From Methylobacter sp. (lineage in GTDB: Bacteria; Pseudomonadota; Gammaproteobacteria; Methylococcales; Methylomonadaceae), in the NCBI GenBank assembly GCA_025361585.1, contig JANYKK010000351.1, forward strand, positions 1 to 41,374: 41,374 nt of DNA, given 5' to 3'. How positions within the stretch are numbered: position 1 is the stretch's first letter; each line of letters opens with the position of its first letter. The notes beneath the pieces were generated by a model. It was not told the origin of the DNA. It worked only from the letters and a program-made list of their open reading frames with translations, and ran no database searches. This document shows, piece after piece, positions 1-8,257 of the stretch. A program made the translations under genes and the position numbers.

Positions 1-13
1 TTATTGATAATCT

Positions 14-1069
14 GTGATGATAACGAAACGAAAGACATGGATGACTAATATTACGAGCAGCGCCAGCTTTATCTCAGGCATGCTTTTACTCCTGCTCGCA
101 GGCTGCTCGGAACCGACCATTCAAAAGCTCGAAGGCCCGGCTCAGGGCACGACCTACCATATCAGTTACTGGGCCGAAGAGCCGGTGGACGATAAAGCCA
201 TTAAGGCCGACATCGAAAACGAATTTACAGTCATCGATAAGCTGCTGTCCAATTACCGCCCCGATTCAGCGATAGAAATTTTCAATAGCGCCGAGAATAC
301 CGATAGCCAGGAAGTCGGCGGCGAAATCGTATCCTTGGTTAAAATCGCGCAAGTTGTGAGCCAGGCCACCCAGGGTTGCTATGATTTAACCATCAAGCCA
401 TTGTTCGATTTATGGGGCTTTCGCGGCGATGCGCTGACGATTCCTAAAGATACAACCATCCTTAGCACGTTGAAACAAATCGGCATGGAAAAACTGGAAG
501 TCGTGGATGACACGCACTTGCGCAAAAAACAGGCCGACCTGAAAGTCGATTTATCGTCTATTGCCCAAGGCTATAGCGTGGAAAGGATCAGCAAGGTTCT
601 GGAGCAAAAAGGCGTCAGCAATTATCTGGTCGAGATTGGCGGCGAGTTGAAAACCAACGGCCATAAACCGGGCCTTCAACCTTGGCGTATCGCCTTGGAA
701 AGACCGATGCCGGAAGAGCGAGTGATGCACAAGGTTGTTACCATGCCCAAGGATTCGCCGATGGCGGTGATGACTGCCGGCACTTACCGGCATTATTTCG
801 ACGACCATGGGCAGCGTTACAGCCACATTCTCGACGCCCGTAACGGCAGACCGATCACTCATAACCTGGTTTCCGTCACCGTCCTGATCAGCGATCCGAC
901 GGTTGCCGATGCCTGGGATACCGCGCTGCTATGCCTGGGGCAGAAAGACGGCATGGCTGCTGCGAATGCTGCAAAAATCCCCGTGCTTTTCATTGAACTG
1001 CAAGGCAACGAGCTTATCGAATCCCAAAGTGACGCGCTAAATACTTTGAACACTCTCACCATCCATTAA
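14..1069 (+). CDS. apbE: FAD:protein FMN transferase (ApbE family lipoprotein)
   Basis: ApbE proteins attach FMN covalently, through a phosphoester bond, to Thr/Ser of redox proteins such as NqrB/NqrC and RnfG, acting on the periplasmic side of the membrane. The N-terminus has a hydrophobic stretch ending in LLAGC, so Cys31 should be lipidated. Family features follow: the GPAQGTTYHISYW segment, the FNSAE/Y-x-LTI-x-PLFDLWGF region, a DLSSIAQGYSV motif, the VEIGGEL turn and, near the C-terminus, AGTYRHYF and SHILDARNG. The 351-residue length is usual. The start is a GTG with an ATG as the next codon; the ribosome site lies at the window edge, so the choice is open. The downstream RND gene begins 5 bases after the stop, suggesting co-transcription. 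In many genomes apbE follows the nqr operon, but that side lies outside the window. Confidence 0.93.
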   Translation: MMITKRKTWMTNITSSASFISGMLLLLLAGCSEPTIQKLEGPAQGTTYHISYWAEEPVDDKAIKADIENEFTVIDKLLSNYRPDSAIEIFNSAENTDSQEVGGEIVSLVKIAQVVSQATQGCYDLTIKPLFDLWGFRGDALTIPKDTTILSTLKQIGMEKLEVVDDTHLRKKQADLKVDLSSIAQGYSVERISKVLEQKGVSNYLVEIGGELKTNGHKPGLQPWRIALERPMPEERVMHKVVTMPKDSPMAVMTAGTYRHYFDDHGQRYSHILDARNGRPITHNLVSVTVLISDPTVADAWDTALLCLGQKDGMAAANAAKIPVLFIELQGNELIESQSDALNTLNTLTIH

Positions 1070-1074
1070 CAGTT

Positions 1075-3723
1075 ATGTCATTTAAAACCCGCAGTCACAC
1101 TATCTTCTCCCTTTGGGGAGACTGGACGCTAGGCAACCCGGTTAAGGTGTTGCTAATGATGGTTTTGCTCAGCATTTTGGCTCTGCAATACACGGCCGGT
1201 CATTTGAGCATTAATACCGATACTACCGAGCTGGTGGCTCCTGATGCGCCTTTTCAGCAAAACCGCCGTAATTATGAAAAAGTCTTTTCGCAGGACTTGC
1301 ACACGCTGTTGCTGGTGGTTGAATCCGATACGCCGGAACTGACCAAATCAGCCACTAAACGGTTGTTGCGTCTGATGAGCGCCGATCAAGAGCATTTTAA
1401 TTCAGCCTATATCCCTAACGACAACGAATTTTTCCGTCAGAACGGCCTGCTTTATCTCGAACCCGGCGAGTTACAGAGCTTGTCCAACAATCTGTCGCTG
1501 GCTCAGCCGTTTATCGGCAGGATAGCCCAGGAACCTAATCTGACCGGCTTTTTTTCAATATTTGAAGATGCACTGACCTCTACCGACAAGACTCAGGTCG
1601 TGCCTATCGATTTGACCTCACTGCTTGATAAAGTTGCGCGGGCCTTGCATCAAACGATCAACGGCGGAAACGCGTTGCTGTCTTGGGAGTCGCTGATTAG
1701 CGACAAGAAAACACATTCCAACAACGGCTTTATTATCGTCGCGCCCAAATTTGATTTTACGCAAATCCGTCCAGCCGAAAATGCGATTGAGACTATTCGC
1801 AAAGCCGTTGCCCAAATTCAGGATCCCAACCTGCCTACAGTAAAAGTCTGGGTCACCGGCGAAGTCGGCCTTGAAGACGATGAACTGTCAGGCATGAGCA
1901 CCGGCACTTTTACCGCCAGCATTTTCTCCATTGTGTTGGTGCTGTTTATTTTACTGGTCGCCTACCGTTCCGTTTTGCTGACCGTGGCGACCTTGATGAC
2001 GCTGGCCTTGGGCATGCTGTTTTGCGGCGCGTTTGCGGCTTTTTCGGTAAAAGAATTAAACCTGATTTCAGTGGCTTTTGCGGTATCCAATATCGGCTTG
2101 GGCGTGGAATATGCGATCCATTTTTGTTTGCGCTACCGTGATAATCTGACCCATCATATTCATAAAGATCTGGCGCTACGCAGCACTTTGACGAGCACCG
2201 CCCCTTCGCTGTTACTGTGCGCAGGCACCACCTCCATCGGGCTTTATGCGTTTATACCGACCGATTACAAGGGCGTGTCCGAGCTGGGTCTGCTGGCAGG
2301 CACCAGTCTGTTTATCTGCTTGTTAATTACCTTGATCGCTTTGCCTGCGCTGTTAAAAGTCTTTCCTGCTCCGGCAAAGTTCGAGCAGGATGAAGTTCAA
2401 AACGGACTGGCAAAACTGTCGGAAAAGCTGGCAATATTGCCGCTGCATTACGCCAAGCCGATTGCCATCGCAACCTTGGTTATTGCCGCCATTTCCATTG
2501 TACTGACCTTTAACGTGAAGACCGATTTCAATCCGATTAACCTGCGCGATCCTAATACCGAATCGGTTATCGCGTTCCAGAATCTGATGAAAGACAAGGA
2601 AACCACGCCGATGACTTTGACCGTTCTGGCCAAGGATGAAAACAGCGCCAAAGCCATGGAGCAAAAGCTTTCGAGTTTAGCTTCGGTTGATAAAACCGTC
2701 AGTCTTTTCGATTTTCAGCCGACCAATCAGGACGATAAGCTGGCCTTGATTGAAGAAATGGGCCTGATGCTGGGCGCGCAGACGCAAAACTTTCCTGCAT
2801 TAAAAACCGATAACGATCCGGTTCCCGGCATTAACCGTCTGATCAAAGCCATCGACGCCATCCTGCCTCAAAAAACCGATACTAAAGAGCGTGCCGCGTT
2901 AACCAATTTCAAGCACGAATTGCAGGATATTTTGATCGAGCTTGATGCGCGGCAACAAACCAGCCGAAGCATGTTCATTGATAAAGTCCAAACCACGCTG
3001 CTGGGCACATTACCGGAGGTCATGAACGAATTATCGGACAGCTTTAATGCCAAACAAGTTACCTTGGCTGATCTGCCTGCCGACATCAAGGACAAATGGC
3101 TGAGCAAGGACGGTTCGTACCGCATCCAGATTTTTCCTAAAAAAGACCTGAACGATTTGCCCAGTTTGGTGGAATTTATTACCGAAGTGCAATCGGTCGC
3201 GCCTGAAACCACCGACTTGCCGATCATGTACTGGGAATCGATGAAAGAGGTCGTCTCAGCTTTTCAGGAAGCCATTGTGATCGCATTGGTCACCATCGCG
3301 CTGCTGCTGTTTGCGATTCGGCGCAATATTGTCGATACGCTGCTGGTCATGACACCGCTGATCTTGGCCGGGTTGTTTACTATGGCGAGCGCAGTACTTA
3401 CCAACACGCCGATTAATTTTGCCAACATCATCGCCTTGCCGTTGCTAATGGGGCTGGGCGTCGATAACGGCATCCACATGGTAGAAAAACTGCATCATTC
3501 GCTGTCCGAAGAGCAGAACATCTATCAATCCAGCACCGCCAGAGCCATGTTCTACGGTGCATTAACCACTGCCTCCAGCTTTGCCGGATTGGCATTCTCT
3601 CCGCATCAGGGCATTGCCAGCATGGGCTTGATAATCACCATAGGCATATTCTGGATCATGACCTGTACGTTTGTTGTACTTCCGGCGCTGAGTAAGTTGG
3701 TGCTGAAGGTGAGTGATAAATAG
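1075..3723 (+). CDS. RND/MMPL-family transporter, HpnN-like
   Basis: This 882-residue protein has the two-fold RND layout: one N-terminal membrane helix (about residues 20-42), a periplasmic domain, a block of five or six helices (about 275-430), then a second helix, a second periplasmic domain and a last helix block (about 730-880). The second block carries the GLGVDNGIHMVEKL segment and the first has NIGLGVEYAIHFCLRYR, both typical of the MMPL/HpnN branch rather than of AcrB-type drug pumps. HpnN moves hopanoids to the outer membrane in Rhodopseudomonas and Burkholderia. A hopanoid substrate here is inferred from family likeness and the presumed methanotroph host; no hopanoid synthesis gene is in view. 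The gene ends one base before the convergent membrane-protein gene. It could also be a general lipid-exporting MMPL protein. Confidence 0.8.
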   Translation: MSFKTRSHTIFSLWGDWTLGNPVKVLLMMVLLSILALQYTAGHLSINTDTTELVAPDAPFQQNRRNYEKVFSQDLHTLLLVVESDTPELTKSATKRLLRLMSADQEHFNSAYIPNDNEFFRQNGLLYLEPGELQSLSNNLSLAQPFIGRIAQEPNLTGFFSIFEDALTSTDKTQVVPIDLTSLLDKVARALHQTINGGNALLSWESLISDKKTHSNNGFIIVAPKFDFTQIRPAENAIETIRKAVAQIQDPNLPTVKVWVTGEVGLEDDELSGMSTGTFTASIFSIVLVLFILLVAYRSVLLTVATLMTLALGMLFCGAFAAFSVKELNLISVAFAVSNIGLGVEYAIHFCLRYRDNLTHHIHKDLALRSTLTSTAPSLLLCAGTTSIGLYAFIPTDYKGVSELGLLAGTSLFICLLITLIALPALLKVFPAPAKFEQDEVQNGLAKLSEKLAILPLHYAKPIAIATLVIAAISIVLTFNVKTDFNPINLRDPNTESVIAFQNLMKDKETTPMTLTVLAKDENSAKAMEQKLSSLASVDKTVSLFDFQPTNQDDKLALIEEMGLMLGAQTQNFPALKTDNDPVPGINRLIKAIDAILPQKTDTKERAALTNFKHELQDILIELDARQQTSRSMFIDKVQTTLLGTLPEVMNELSDSFNAKQVTLADLPADIKDKWLSKDGSYRIQIFPKKDLNDLPSLVEFITEVQSVAPETTDLPIMYWESMKEVVSAFQEAIVIALVTIALLLFAIRRNIVDTLLVMTPLILAGLFTMASAVLTNTPINFANIIALPLLMGLGVDNGIHMVEKLHHSLSEEQNIYQSSTARAMFYGALTTASSFAGLAFSPHQGIASMGLIITIGIFWIMTCTFVVLPALSKLVLKVSDK

Positions 3724-3724
3724 A

Positions 3725-4465
3725 TCACGAGGTCTGGAGTGAACGCCGCTCCACGCGGCTGGCATAAACGACAAACCCTACCAGCAAAATCGCGAGTATC
3801 ATCGATGACCCAATGGTGCCGAATCCAAGGCCGCCTTTTTCCAGAGGTTTGGTCAGCAGGTCTCCGAAAGTCGCGCCAAACGGGCGGGTCAGAATAAAGG
3901 CCAGCCAAAACAACATCACCCGGTTCAGCTGGGTGAGGTATGAGGCCAGAGCGATCAGGGCAATAGTTCCGCCAACCAGGGTTGCGCCGCCCAAAAATCC
4001 TAACCCGGAGTCGTCGGCCAGGAAGTCTCCCAAGGCTGTGCCCAAGGTGTTTGAAAATAAAATCGTCAGCCAATAAAAAAGCTCAGCTTGAGTTGATTGG
4101 ATGTTGCTGACGGAAAGGGTTTTTTCGCTAAGACGCCAGATAGCCAGAACTGTCAACAGGCAGGTGACCAGAATCAATGAGCCGTTCGCGTAACCTAATC
4201 CCAGCGTTCGATCCATATAATCGGACATCGTCGTTCCCGCCGTGCTGGTGGTAAGGATGACCGACCAATACAGCGTCGGATGAAAGTTGCTTGAAATGAG
4301 TTGCGCGGCAAGCGTCACCAAGAACAGGCTGATTAAAATAAGGGAGCTTATTGCGTAGCCCACGTTCATCGTCATCGACAAAAGATCGCCTGCGGTCTCG
4401 CCTAAAGTGGTCGCGCAAATCTTCATGATCCAAAAGTAAAGCGTCACTTGAGCGACTTTATTCAT
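3725..4465 (-). CDS. COG4705-type integral membrane protein with four internal repeats
   Basis: A 246-residue, very hydrophobic protein with about eight predicted membrane helices. It is built of four similar units, each opening with a T-x-G-x-x-x-x-D-x-x element: TTLGETAGDLLS, TTSTAGTTMSDYMDRTLGLG, SNTLGTALGDFLADDSGLG and TRPFGATFGDLLTKP. Each unit is followed by a GLGF/GLGY-like loop and a helix pair. This matches the uncharacterised COG4705 family. The conserved acidic and Thr residues at the start of every repeat suggest an ion or small-solute path, but that is inference. A GGAG sequence sits about 10 bases before the start. The gene converges with the upstream RND gene with a one-base gap. 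Confidence 0.75.
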   Translation of the reverse strand: MNKVAQVTLYFWIMKICATTLGETAGDLLSMTMNVGYAISSLILISLFLVTLAAQLISSNFHPTLYWSVILTTSTAGTTMSDYMDRTLGLGYANGSLILVTCLLTVLAIWRLSEKTLSVSNIQSTQAELFYWLTILFSNTLGTALGDFLADDSGLGFLGGATLVGGTIALIALASYLTQLNRVMLFWLAFILTRPFGATFGDLLTKPLEKGGLGFGTIGSSMILAILLVGFVVYASRVERRSLQTS

Positions 4466-4530
4466 GGCTGTTCGTCTCCAAAGATGGTGATAGGCATCCT
4501 GTAAAAGAGCCTGATGTGGGGTTTAATCGT

Positions 4531-4998
4531 CTATTTTGTCATATCGGCTTTTTCGGTGTTAGCCAGGATTTTTAAGATAAGGTCATTTTGCTGCTCTAAA
4601 TGCAGCAGAATGACTTCAATCTCTTTTTCGGCCCTGACATTCACATCAAAATCCGATTCCGCTCTTTTCTCGGCATGACGGCCTTGAAGGTTTTGGCCGA
4701 TCATAATCAGCGGCATCAAAAATATTTGGATCATGTTCGAAATAAAAAGCCATAAAACAAAAGCCGGAAAGGGATCAAACTTTAAATCATCCGGCGCAAT
4801 GGTGTTCCAGCCCAGCCATAATAAAGTCCAGGTAAATATAACCAGGAAAAATCCGACAGAACCGACAGAGTCAGTCACCTTGACAGCAATGTGTTCTAGC
4901 TGACTTAAGCTTTCCTTATGCTTGGCATTGACGTTATGTATCGGTTTTCTTAACGCCTTTAATTCTTCGTGGGCGGCTTTGAGTTTATTCTGATCCAT
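4531..4998 (-). CDS. DUF1003 domain membrane protein
   Basis: A 155-residue protein with a short charged N-terminus, two membrane helices (about residues 47-66 and 78-100) joined by a W/G-rich loop, and a charged C-terminal helix likely to form a coiled coil. The segments VTDSVGSVGFFLVIF, LWLGWN and FDPFPAFVLWLFISNMIQIF are the standard signature of DUF1003, whose biochemical role is unknown. A clear GGAG lies 6 bases before the ATG. It runs in the same direction as the COG4705-type gene, 65 bases upstream of it, so the two may share a message. Confidence 0.85.
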   Translation of the reverse strand: MDQNKLKAAHEELKALRKPIHNVNAKHKESLSQLEHIAVKVTDSVGSVGFFLVIFTWTLLWLGWNTIAPDDLKFDPFPAFVLWLFISNMIQIFLMPLIMIGQNLQGRHAEKRAESDFDVNVRAEKEIEVILLHLEQQNDLILKILANTEKADMTK

Positions 4999-5116
4999 TT
5001 TTTTCTCCGGTTTAATAGGGCGTTTATTGCTTGCTGGCTAGCTGATAAAGGCGCTGAATTTTGATGTACAGGGAGTATACTGACGGTTCGATAATCTAAA
5101 TTAAAAGGATTAAATC

Positions 5117-5365
5117 ATGAAGAAAGTTTTAGGTGTAATTGTCGTATCAACTTTATTCCTTGCTGGAATGGCACAGGCCGAGAATCGGGCGCAACGTCAA
5201 GCGGCACAAGCGCAGCATGAGGCAGGACAAGCAAGGCGTGCAGAGGGTCAAGCATTGCAGGCGGCAGGACAAGCAAGACGCGCCCAAGAACAGATGCAAC
5301 GAGCGGCGGGGCAAGCAAGACGTGCAGAAGAACAAGCGCAGCGAGCAGCGCATAAAGGCAGATAA
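5117..5365 (+). CDS. Small secreted Ala/Gln/Arg protein with 14-residue tandem repeats
   Basis: An 82-residue product with a good signal peptide (MKKVLGVIVVSTLFLAGMAQA, cleavage expected after Ala21) and a mature part made almost only of A, Q, R, E and G. Residues 37-78 are three exact-length 14-residue units of the form GQARRAxxQxxxAA, each equal to two heptads, preceded by a more worn unit. This should form a long, strongly polar and basic helix or coiled coil. An AAAGGA ribosome site sits 8 bases before the ATG. A palindromic terminator follows about 50 bases downstream, so it appears to be a single-gene message. I do not recognise a named family; a periplasmic or cell-surface structural role is only a guess. 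Confidence 0.7.
   Translation: MKKVLGVIVVSTLFLAGMAQAENRAQRQAAQAQHEAGQARRAEGQALQAAGQARRAQEQMQRAAGQARRAEEQAQRAAHKGR
5225..5350 (+). repeat. Three 42-bp in-frame tandem repeats
   Basis: Three consecutive 42-base units starting at 5225, 5267 and 5309 encode the GQARRA-type 14-residue repeats of the small secreted protein. The units differ at many third codon positions, so the repeat is held at protein level and is not a recent DNA slippage. Confidence 0.8.
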
Positions 5366-5412
5366 TCGGTTTCGCTGGTTCCCGATTTGTAACTTGGGAG
5401 CCAGGAAATTCG

Positions 5413-5433
5413 GGGTTAGCTAACCCTCTTTTT
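5413..5433 (+). terminator. Rho-independent terminator of the small repeat protein gene
   Basis: A perfect 14-base palindrome GGGTTAGCTAACCC is followed by TCTTTTT. It lies between two convergent genes and can stop the rightward transcript; the last bases touch the stop codon of the leftward gene. Confidence 0.7.
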
Positions 5434-5716
5434 ACTTCAGCTGTTCGGATTGCATCTGACCGACCGCCTTTAGCAGTTGCGACAGATCGTCCGAGGTTTG
5501 CGCCACCGGTTGCGGCCCCTCTATTTTTTCCTGGCCCCAGTCCACCATCTCTCCCGCTCCCCACGACACCAAAGAGGCGAGTGCAAACACCAGAGTGCCG
5601 CGTGTCATGCCTTTGGGCAAGCCTTGATCTTCCAGATAACGGCGAAGATGACCGGCCGCGATGAAGAATACAATGGTGGATATGATCAGGTTCCACATCG
5701 AAGGTAGCGTGAACAT
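5432..5716 (-). CDS. Small membrane protein of unknown function
   Basis: A 94-residue protein with two hydrophobic segments (about residues 8-24 and 41-53) separated by a basic loop (HLRRYLEDQGLPKGMTRG), then an acidic amphipathic C-terminus. I do not recognise the family. An AAGAG sequence lies about 12 bases before the ATG. It may be transcribed together with the 49-residue membrane protein gene 61 bases upstream on the same strand. It has good reading-frame composition and converges with the repeat-protein gene. Confidence 0.6.
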   Translation of the reverse strand: MFTLPSMWNLIISTIVFFIAAGHLRRYLEDQGLPKGMTRGTLVFALASLVSWGAGEMVDWGQEKIEGPQPVAQTSDDLSQLLKAVGQMQSEQLK

Positions 5717-5777
5717 TATTGGGTTTTCTCTTGGGCTGGAATATTATTTGTCATTTGCGCATACCATAATGACTGGT

Positions 5778-5927
5778 CTAGTGATTTTGAGAATCTTGCG
5801 CAGCCTTTGCTGCCGCTTCTTTTTGTTGTTGCGACAGGTAAGTTCCGCCCATCACCACCGTCATTATCAAAATAAAGACCACCGAAACGATGCGTCTGGC
5901 TTTTTTGCTTTGTTCGTAGCTGTTCAT
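5778..5927 (-). CDS. 49-residue single-pass membrane protein
   Basis: A short gene: ATG preceded by CAGGAG with 6-base spacing, an excellent ribosome site, then MNSYEQSKKARR, one membrane helix (IVSVVFILIMTVVMGGTYL) and a charged QQQKEAAAKAAQ tail. The layout, with positive residues on the N-terminal side and a short polar tail, is that of a small inner-membrane protein. No family recognised. It is the likely first gene of a two-gene message with the 94-residue membrane protein. Confidence 0.6.
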   Translation of the reverse strand: MNSYEQSKKARRIVSVVFILIMTVVMGGTYLSQQQKEAAAKAAQDSQNH

Positions 5928-6396
5928 AACTGACTCCTGAAATCTTAATTAATGTTGGAATAATACAATACTTGGCAATTCCACTTATGAAAGAATTTAT
6001 GAATGCCGTGGTATTTTGGGTCTAGGAGCGGATGTTGCGATAAGGGAATGGCGAGTTGTTTGGATGCTTGTGCCTTGATAAAGAAATGGCGCGGGGGGAA
6101 AGGCTTTCTAAAAAACGTAATTATTGACCTTAATATTTCTGCTTTTGGGTTTCTATGTTCAGGAGTCGTCATGAAAAATACATCAATTTGCTGCCGATTC
6201 CATTGTAGCTCCCGAAGTATGGTTGTTTATAGTGCCTTTCGCTCTGACAGTGCGGTTGGAGGGCTGCCGAAGTTTATGGTTGTCAGACTGATGCGGTAAA
6301 CGTTTTTAATAAGGCATTGATTTTGCACATTTAAGAAAGCCTTAAGACTTGTTAAGTTAAGATTGAGCCAGATTTAAATAAAAAAGGCTCTATCCT
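5928..6396. other. Intergenic stretch without a convincing gene
   Basis: About 470 bases between the divergent 49-residue gene and the RlpA-like gene. Open frames exist on both strands but lack ribosome sites and protein-like composition (rich in Cys, Arg, Ser). The right end is AT-rich with several TTAAG repeats at about 6340-6362 and should carry the rlpA-like promoter; I cannot assign -35 and -10 boxes with confidence. Confidence 0.5.
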
Positions 6397-6909
6397 ATGA
6401 ATAAAATCATGTTAGCAGTTCCTGTTTTTTTAATATGCAGTTACTTTCAAATAGCCGAAGCGTTTTGGCCTCACTCGGCTAATGAGGCTTCCAAAGAGGC
6501 GGTAGCGGCGACAGCCCATAAGGCTTCCAAGCACACTGTAGCAACAACGCATAAAACAAAACATCATGCCAATAACCATCGCAGCACGGCTTCCTGGTAT
6601 GGCCCTGAGTTTCACGGCAAAAAAACCGCCAGTGGTCAAACCTATGACATGTATGCGATGACCGCCGCGCATAAATCGTTGCCTCTTTTGTCTTACGCTA
6701 AAGTTACCAACCTGAGAAACCACCGTAGTGTTGTTGTTCGTATCAATGACAGAAATGCTGTTCATGGAAAAAGGGCCATGGATTTATCCTACGCCGCTGC
6801 CCAAAAACTCGGTATTTCAGGGCTGGGGTCTGTAGAAATCACACCGGTGAGCCGTAATGAAGCCTTGTCAGCATTGACTAACGGCAGAAAAACAAGCAAA
6901 CGCGGTTAA
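6397..6909 (+). CDS. rlpA: RlpA-like double-psi beta-barrel protein
   Basis: RlpA proteins are septal, outer-membrane or periplasmic lytic transglycosylases that cut peptidoglycan lacking stem peptides. This 170-residue copy has a signal peptide (cleavage expected near Ala22), a His/Ala/Lys-rich linker (about 25-62) and a double-psi barrel from about 64 to 155 with ASWYGPEFHGKKTASG, YDMYAMTAAHKSLP, VVVRINDR and MDLSYAAAQKLG. There is no lipobox Cys and no C-terminal SPOR domain, so it is a soluble short form. The Glu normally found three residues before the conserved Asp is Gln here (SGQTYD), which may lower or abolish catalysis. An AAAAAGG site lies about 10 bases before the ATG. Confidence 0.85.
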   Translation: MNKIMLAVPVFLICSYFQIAEAFWPHSANEASKEAVAATAHKASKHTVATTHKTKHHANNHRSTASWYGPEFHGKKTASGQTYDMYAMTAAHKSLPLLSYAKVTNLRNHRSVVVRINDRNAVHGKRAMDLSYAAAQKLGISGLGSVEITPVSRNEALSALTNGRKTSKRG

Positions 6910-6997
6910 ATATCCTGAGCGCTCTGAACGAGTCAGCTTAAATCACCGGGGTGGCAGATTGTCACCCAATCAGCGCCAACCTACCTCCCCGATAGGT

Positions 6998-7012
6998 CAG
7001 TCCGCCGGACTG
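6998..7012. repeat. Short inverted repeat after the rlpA-like gene
   Basis: CAGTCC-GCC-GGACTG can form a six-pair hairpin about 90 bases after the rlpA-like stop. There is no T-tract next to it, so a terminator role is doubtful. Confidence 0.35.
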
Positions 7013-7172
7013 TCCAAAGCACATTTTTTGTTGCGTATAGTAACGCAGACCCGCTAAATTCGATTTTTTCAGGTTAATGCTGGGAAAATCAGGCTGTATG
7101 CTTATGGCTAGGCTCGTGTAAAATGCAGCGAAATAATCGTCCCACTTGGTTACCAGGAATTTTTAAAATAGC

Positions 7173-8009
7173 ATGTCAGTACCTCATGAAACCCTCGTTA
7201 TTTATCATGATGATTGCCTGGATGGTTTAGGCGCGACATGGAGCGCATTTTGCAAGTTGGGCGATCAGGCTCGCTATATTCCGGCTCGCCATGGTGATGC
7301 TGTTCCCGATTTTGAACCGGGAGCCATCATTTATATATTGGATTTTTCCTATTCTCCGCAGTTATTGGTCGAGATTTCAGCCAAAGCAGGCCAAGTCATT
7401 TTGATCGATCATCACATCACCGCGCTGGAACAATGCGATGATTTTTTCAATGTAAATGACCTTCCTGAAAACTTGTCGCTCCATTTTGATATGTTGCGGA
7501 GCGGTTGCATCTTAACTTGGCAGCATTTTTTCCCCGATCAAGAGCCTCCTCAGATCCTGTTGCATATCGAAGACCGTGATCTTTGGCATTTCAAGCTGGA
7601 TGGTACCCGCGAAATAACGATGGCGCTGTTTGAAAGAATGCCGATTGCGTTTGCCGAAATAGGCGCGCTTGATTTGGCGGAGCTGTTGGCGGTAGGCCGC
7701 ATACAGGTTAGGCAGTTTTCCGGGATGGTGAAAAGGCTCGCCAAATCCGCTCATAGCGTCTCTGTGGCAGGCAAGACAGGTCTTGCCGTTAATGCGCCAT
7801 CATTTTTTTCCAGCGATCTTGGTCATGTGCTGGCCGAACAATCAGGCACATTTGGGTTGATTTATCACTATGACGGCAGAAAGCAGCAATGGGGTTTTTC
7901 GCTACGCTCAATCGGCGATTACGATGTCGGCCATCTGGCAGTCGAATTCGGCGGAGGAGGGCATAAGAACGCTGCGGGCTTTGCGTTGGATAATAATCCG
8001 TTTATATAG
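7173..8009 (+). CDS. DHH-family phosphoesterase
   Basis: A 278-residue protein with the DHH superfamily signature: HDDCLDGLGAT at residues 12-22, ILDFSYS near 55-61, IDHH at 78-81 and a C-terminal DHHA1-type glycine-rich GGGGHKNAAGF motif near 260-270. The Asp and His residues bind two metal ions in relatives such as RecJ, NrnA and other oligonucleotide or phosphoester hydrolases. The substrate cannot be told from sequence; it is shorter than RecJ and lacks its OB domain. Many gammaproteobacteria carry this stand-alone type. No strong ribosome site is visible, only a weak AGGA about 15 bases upstream of the ATG. Confidence 0.85.
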   Translation: MSVPHETLVIYHDDCLDGLGATWSAFCKLGDQARYIPARHGDAVPDFEPGAIIYILDFSYSPQLLVEISAKAGQVILIDHHITALEQCDDFFNVNDLPENLSLHFDMLRSGCILTWQHFFPDQEPPQILLHIEDRDLWHFKLDGTREITMALFERMPIAFAEIGALDLAELLAVGRIQVRQFSGMVKRLAKSAHSVSVAGKTGLAVNAPSFFSSDLGHVLAEQSGTFGLIYHYDGRKQQWGFSLRSIGDYDVGHLAVEFGGGGHKNAAGFALDNNPFI

Positions 8010-8025
8010 TAGCCCGTACGGGTAA
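8009..8025 (+). repeat. GTAG-headed REP-like palindrome
   Basis: GTAG directly followed by the perfect palindrome CCCGTACGGG. The GTAG shares its first G with the stop codon of the DHH gene. The form is that of a short REP half-site. Confidence 0.4.
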
Positions 8026-8210
8026 ATGTTGAATTGATTACTTTATTTATGCTGTTGGAAATTGTTTTTAATAGGTAAAAATAGCTATTGAAATCAATTG
8101 GTTTATGGGGTAACTTTACGGTTGATTTAGGAAATGCTCTGCATTGAAGCTAGACCTTGCTACGCGGCTGGACGCGGTGGTTCTTAATCCATAACTAATG
8201 CTAGTCGGGG

Positions 8211-8216
8211 TATAAT
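8211..8216 (+). promoter_or_regulatory. Possible -10 box for the fumarase gene
   Basis: A perfect TATAAT lies 42 bases before the fumarase start. No good -35 box is found at the right distance, so this is a weak call. Confidence 0.35.
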
Positions 8217-8257
8217 ATGCCAACTGAATTTTTAGCAATCCTAGCAGGGAGCCTCCC

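Noticed and set aside
5225-5350. CRISPR-like array
   Set aside because: The 42-base repeats are contiguous, in frame and without spacers; they encode a peptide repeat.
6003-6299. 98-residue frame in the gap before the rlpA-like gene
   Set aside because: No ribosome site, Cys/Arg/Ser-rich composition, and an overlapping frame on the other strand looks equally random.
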